From contig JAAZBY010000344.1 in NCBI GenBank assembly GCA_012513595.1, positions 1 to 8,428 of the forward strand: 8,428 bases of DNA, in the 5' to 3' direction. The position numbers and the translations under genes are program-made. The notes under the pieces are model-generated. The model was not told the origin of the DNA. It ran no database searches and saw only the letters and a program-made list of their open reading frames with translations. The DNA is from Chloroflexota bacterium. GTDB lineage: Bacteria > Chloroflexota > Anaerolineae > UBA1429. Positions 6,376 to 8,428 of the stretch are shown in pieces (within the stretch, counting starts at the first letter, position 1; the number at the start of each line of letters is the position of its first letter).

Positions 6376-7581
6376 CTAGGTTGCGGCCCAGTCAGTCCGC
6401 TCCAGGAGCTGCATGCAGTACAGCAGCGCGCGGGGCACGTGGAAGGCACCCTTCCACATGGAGCCCTTGGCCGGGTTGGCCAGCGATCCGTCGCGATGCA
6501 GATAGCCGAACCACTCGCCATGGAGGGGGTCCGGGAAGTGGGCGAAGGTCCAGGAGTGCATCCGCCAATACCAGTCGTCCCAGAACGGGTCGCCCGTGAG
6601 GTAACTGGCCAGGAGCAGGGCATAGAGGGCCTCGGTGTGCGGCCACCATAGCTTCATGTCCCACTCGAGCTGTTCCGGCGGCAGCCCCTCAATGTCCACA
6701 TAGTACAGCAGGCCGCCGTGTTCCTCGTCCCAGCCCCATTCGAGGGACCAGCGCAGGATGTCCAGCGCGCTCTCCTGCAAGGAGGCGTCGCGCCGGTGCA
6801 ACGCCTCGCGCAGGAGGAACCAGGACGTCTCGATGGCGTGGCCCGGCAGGGTGAGCCGCCCGGCGGGCAGGTCCAGCCGCTCGCCGTGGGGGCCGACGTT
6901 CTCCAGGAGGACCCGCTCGTCGCGGTGCATAAAGTCGGTCAGGATCTCGTCGATGGCCTCGTCGATGACCGCGGTGAACTGCGGCTCATCGGCGACCTCG
7001 CGCATCTCCTGGCTGGTGGCGATCAAGATCATCGGCATGGCGTGCGCCTTGCTTTGCCGCGTTGCCGGGTAGACCTTCGGAGGGACGGTCGCGGCGAGGT
7101 CCGGGCGGGTCTGGGGGTCGCGGTGTAGGTCTACCGTCATGTTATAGACGCGCCGGGCAAGGTCCCAGGCCGCCCCGTCGCCCGACGCGCGGGCATACTG
7201 GGCGCAGGCGATGGCCGCGAACGTCTCGCTGAACAGGTAACGCCGCTTGCGCAGCGGCCGCCCGTCGCGCGTGGTGGAGAAGAACATCCGCCCGTCCGCG
7301 TCGAACCCGTGGCCAACGAGGAAGCGATACCCGAGCCGGGCGGCCTCGAGCCACTCTGCGCGAGCCTCGACCGTGTTGTACAGCTTGGAAAAGAGCCACA
7401 CCTCGCGGCCCTGCAACCAGACGGCCTTGTCCCCCGAGTAGACCGATCCATCACGGGTGAGGCAGGTCAGGTAGCCGCCGTACTCGCGGTCAAGGGAGTG
7501 GTGCAGCCAGAAGGGCACGACGTCGTCGAGCAGGGCGCGGCGGTATTGGCGGCGCAGTTCCTGGCGCTTCGCTGGTTCCAT
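6376..7581 (-). CDS. N-acylglucosamine 2-epimerase (AGE) family sugar epimerase/isomerase
   Basis: A 401-residue (alpha/alpha)6-barrel enzyme of the AGE/renin-binding-protein family, which epimerises or isomerises sugars at C2 (GlcNAc/ManNAc in the founding enzyme; relatives act on cellobiose or mannose). Visible family motifs are KAVWLQGREVW (52-62, with Arg59), FSETFAAIA (117-125), PGHAIETSW (246-254, with catalytic-type His248 and Glu251), KLWWPHTEALYALL (310-323) and KGSMWKGAFHVPR (372-384, with His381). Family His residues at about 248 and 380 are the proposed acid/base pair. The length is typical. Start ATG 7581 has GGAG 6 nt upstream and lies about 39 nt from the predicted transcription start. 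An in-frame extension to 7911 would cross the promoter and is rejected. It heads a probable unit with the ATP10-like and phosphotransferase genes. Which sugar it uses cannot be decided here. Confidence 0.93.
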   Translation of the reverse strand: MEPAKRQELRRQYRRALLDDVVPFWLHHSLDREYGGYLTCLTRDGSVYSGDKAVWLQGREVWLFSKLYNTVEARAEWLEAARLGYRFLVGHGFDADGRMFFSTTRDGRPLRKRRYLFSETFAAIACAQYARASGDGAAWDLARRVYNMTVDLHRDPQTRPDLAATVPPKVYPATRQSKAHAMPMILIATSQEMREVADEPQFTAVIDEAIDEILTDFMHRDERVLLENVGPHGERLDLPAGRLTLPGHAIETSWFLLREALHRRDASLQESALDILRWSLEWGWDEEHGGLLYYVDIEGLPPEQLEWDMKLWWPHTEALYALLLASYLTGDPFWDDWYWRMHSWTFAHFPDPLHGEWFGYLHRDGSLANPAKGSMWKGAFHVPRALLYCMQLLERTDWAAT

Positions 7582-7626
7582 GGGTGTCTCCGCAGGGTAC
7601 AGATGAAGGGAGAGAGGCGCGCGGTG

Positions 7627-7655
7627 ACAATACGCCCTTTGGCCCGGCCCGTCAA
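7627..7655 (-). promoter_or_regulatory. Sigma-70-type promoter of the AGE epimerase gene
   Basis: On the minus strand TTGACG (7650-7655, five of six matches) is followed after exactly 17 nt by TATTGT (7627-7632, four of six matches). The expected start of transcription is near 7620, giving a leader of about 39 nt before ATG 7581. It is the best full -35/-10 pair in the window. Confidence 0.65.
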
Positions 7656-7692
7656 GACACCCCATGGCTGGCGGGGCGCAACTCTGCCGGTG

Positions 7693-7740
7693 TACAATGG
7701 GTGTGGTGGCCTGTAGACGACCTTGGTCCCCGCGGGAGGA
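7693..7740 (+). promoter_or_regulatory. Possible -10 box and RBS of the SWIM gene
   Basis: TACAAT at 7693-7698 matches five of six bases of the -10 consensus, about 48 nt upstream of GTG 7746. No good -35 is found 16-18 nt further upstream (the sequence there is all G and C). GGAGGA at 7735-7740 is a strong Shine-Dalgarno, 5 nt before the GTG. The ribosome site is convincing; the promoter is only a candidate. Confidence 0.35.
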
Positions 7741-7745
7741 GTGCA

Positions 7746-8428
7746 GTGGCGGGACGCCCCAATGCACAGCAGCGCGCCCTCGACGAGAGCGACGTGCGCG
7801 ACTGGGTGGGCGAGGCGGCTCTCGCTCGCGGCCGCCTCTACGTGGCGGAAGGGCGCGTCGCCTTCCCGCGGCGCGAGGGGCGCCTGCTGAGCGCCTCGCT
7901 GCGGGGGTCATTGCCCACGCCGTACGACGTCGAAGTGCAGGTGAGCCCCAGCCGCATCGAGGCCGCCTACTGCACCTGCCCGGTCGGGGGCGACGGGCGC
8001 TGCAAGCACGTCGCCGCGGTGCTCCTCACCTGGCTGCAGGATCCGGCCGCCTTCGTATCACCCGAGGACCTGGTGCGCGCCCTGGCGGAGCGCCCGAGCG
8101 GTGAGCTGGCCACGATCATCCTCAAGATGGTGCGGCGGCATCCGGACCTGCGCTCCCTCTTGGAGCTGCCTCCGGTAAGCGGTAGGCACACTACGCCGCC
8201 CGACCCCGAGGCGCTGCGACGGGCTGTGTCAGAGGCCTTTGCGCGCGGAAGATACGACGCCTGGCGCGAGGGGGAGACGGTCGCCTCTGACCTGACCGAT
8301 TTCCTCGACCTGGCCGCCTCCTATCGGGCGCGCGATGATTGGCGCGCCGCCGCGCTCGTGTACCAGGCCATCGCTGCGGCGATCATGGAGCGCTACGAGG
8401 CGGTCGAGGACGAGGGCAGCCATCTGGC
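7746..8428 (+). CDS. SWIM zinc-finger protein (3' end beyond window)
   Basis: 227 codons are visible, open to the right edge, so the protein is truncated by the window. SWIM domains (CxCx(n)CxH) bind zinc and mediate DNA or protein contacts; in bacteria they are often found with, or encoded next to, SNF2/SWI2 helicases. Here residues 60-97 form the domain: a beta segment YDVEVQVSPSRIEAAY, then Cys76-x-Cys78, seven residues, and Cys86-x-His88, followed by the hydrophobic helix VAAVLLTWL. Residues 1-58 give a helix and strand lead-in (ARGRLYVAEGRV), as is usual in these proteins. After the finger come charged helices (107-140), a Pro-rich linker (142-154) and a further helical region, possibly TPR-like, from 155 on. 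Start GTG 7746 is supported by GGAGGA 5 nt upstream. It is transcribed divergently from the epimerase across a 164-bp gap. Function beyond the zinc finger is unknown; a helicase partner could lie to the right. Confidence 0.88.
   Translation, partial: MAGRPNAQQRALDESDVRDWVGEAALARGRLYVAEGRVAFPRREGRLLSASLRGSLPTPYDVEVQVSPSRIEAAYCTCPVGGDGRCKHVAAVLLTWLQDPAAFVSPEDLVRALAERPSGELATIILKMVRRHPDLRSLLELPPVSGRHTTPPDPEALRRAVSEAFARGRYDAWREGETVASDLTDFLDLAASYRARDDWRAAALVYQAIAAAIMERYEAVEDEGSHL

Noticed and set aside
7582..7911. In-frame N-terminal extension of the epimerase
   Set aside because: It would run across the promoter and into the divergent SWIM gene, and gives an Arg/Pro-rich stretch unlike the family. 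ATG 7581 has an RBS and the right length.

Overview
The window is GC-rich (roughly two thirds or more G+C by eye), with GTG as well as ATG starts, strong Shine-Dalgarno sequences and sigma-70-type promoters. It is ordinary bacterial chromosome with tightly packed genes. The mix of genes (a GH42 beta-galactosidase with a four-Cys metal site, an AGE-family sugar epimerase, a SWIM zinc-finger protein, and a long Ala/Glu/Pro-rich orphan protein) would suit a Chloroflexota-like or another high-GC, deep-branching, possibly thermophilic bacterium. This is inference only: no marker gene is present. I see no rRNA, tRNA, CRISPR array, IS element or phage gene. No gene-free stretch exceeds 170 bp.

Layout, right to left on the minus strand: an N-acylglucosamine 2-epimerase-like enzyme (6376-7581) with a good sigma-70 promoter; a small thioredoxin-fold protein resembling the ATP10 family (5854-6321); an APH/SrkA-type phosphotransferase (4704-5732); a 166-bp regulatory gap holding a TATAAT -10 box and two perfect palindromes; an unrecognised 734-residue protein with an 18-copy pentapeptide repeat (2333-4537); a GNAT acetyltransferase 28 nt downstream of it (1831-2304); and a GH42 beta-galactosidase (from 1748) that runs off the left edge. 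On the plus strand a SWIM zinc-finger protein starts at 7746, divergently from the epimerase, and runs off the right edge. Both edge genes are truncated by the window, not by mutation.

The spacing suggests at least two minus-strand transcription units, epimerase to phosphotransferase and orphan protein to GNAT, with the galactosidase possibly on its own promoter. The epimerase, a small-molecule kinase-fold enzyme and the galactosidase together hint at saccharide use, but a shared pathway is not shown by the sequence. The most unusual items are the orphan repeat protein, with its in-frame 15-bp minisatellite, and its palindrome-rich promoter. I do not see a clear multi-gene defence or other new system here.
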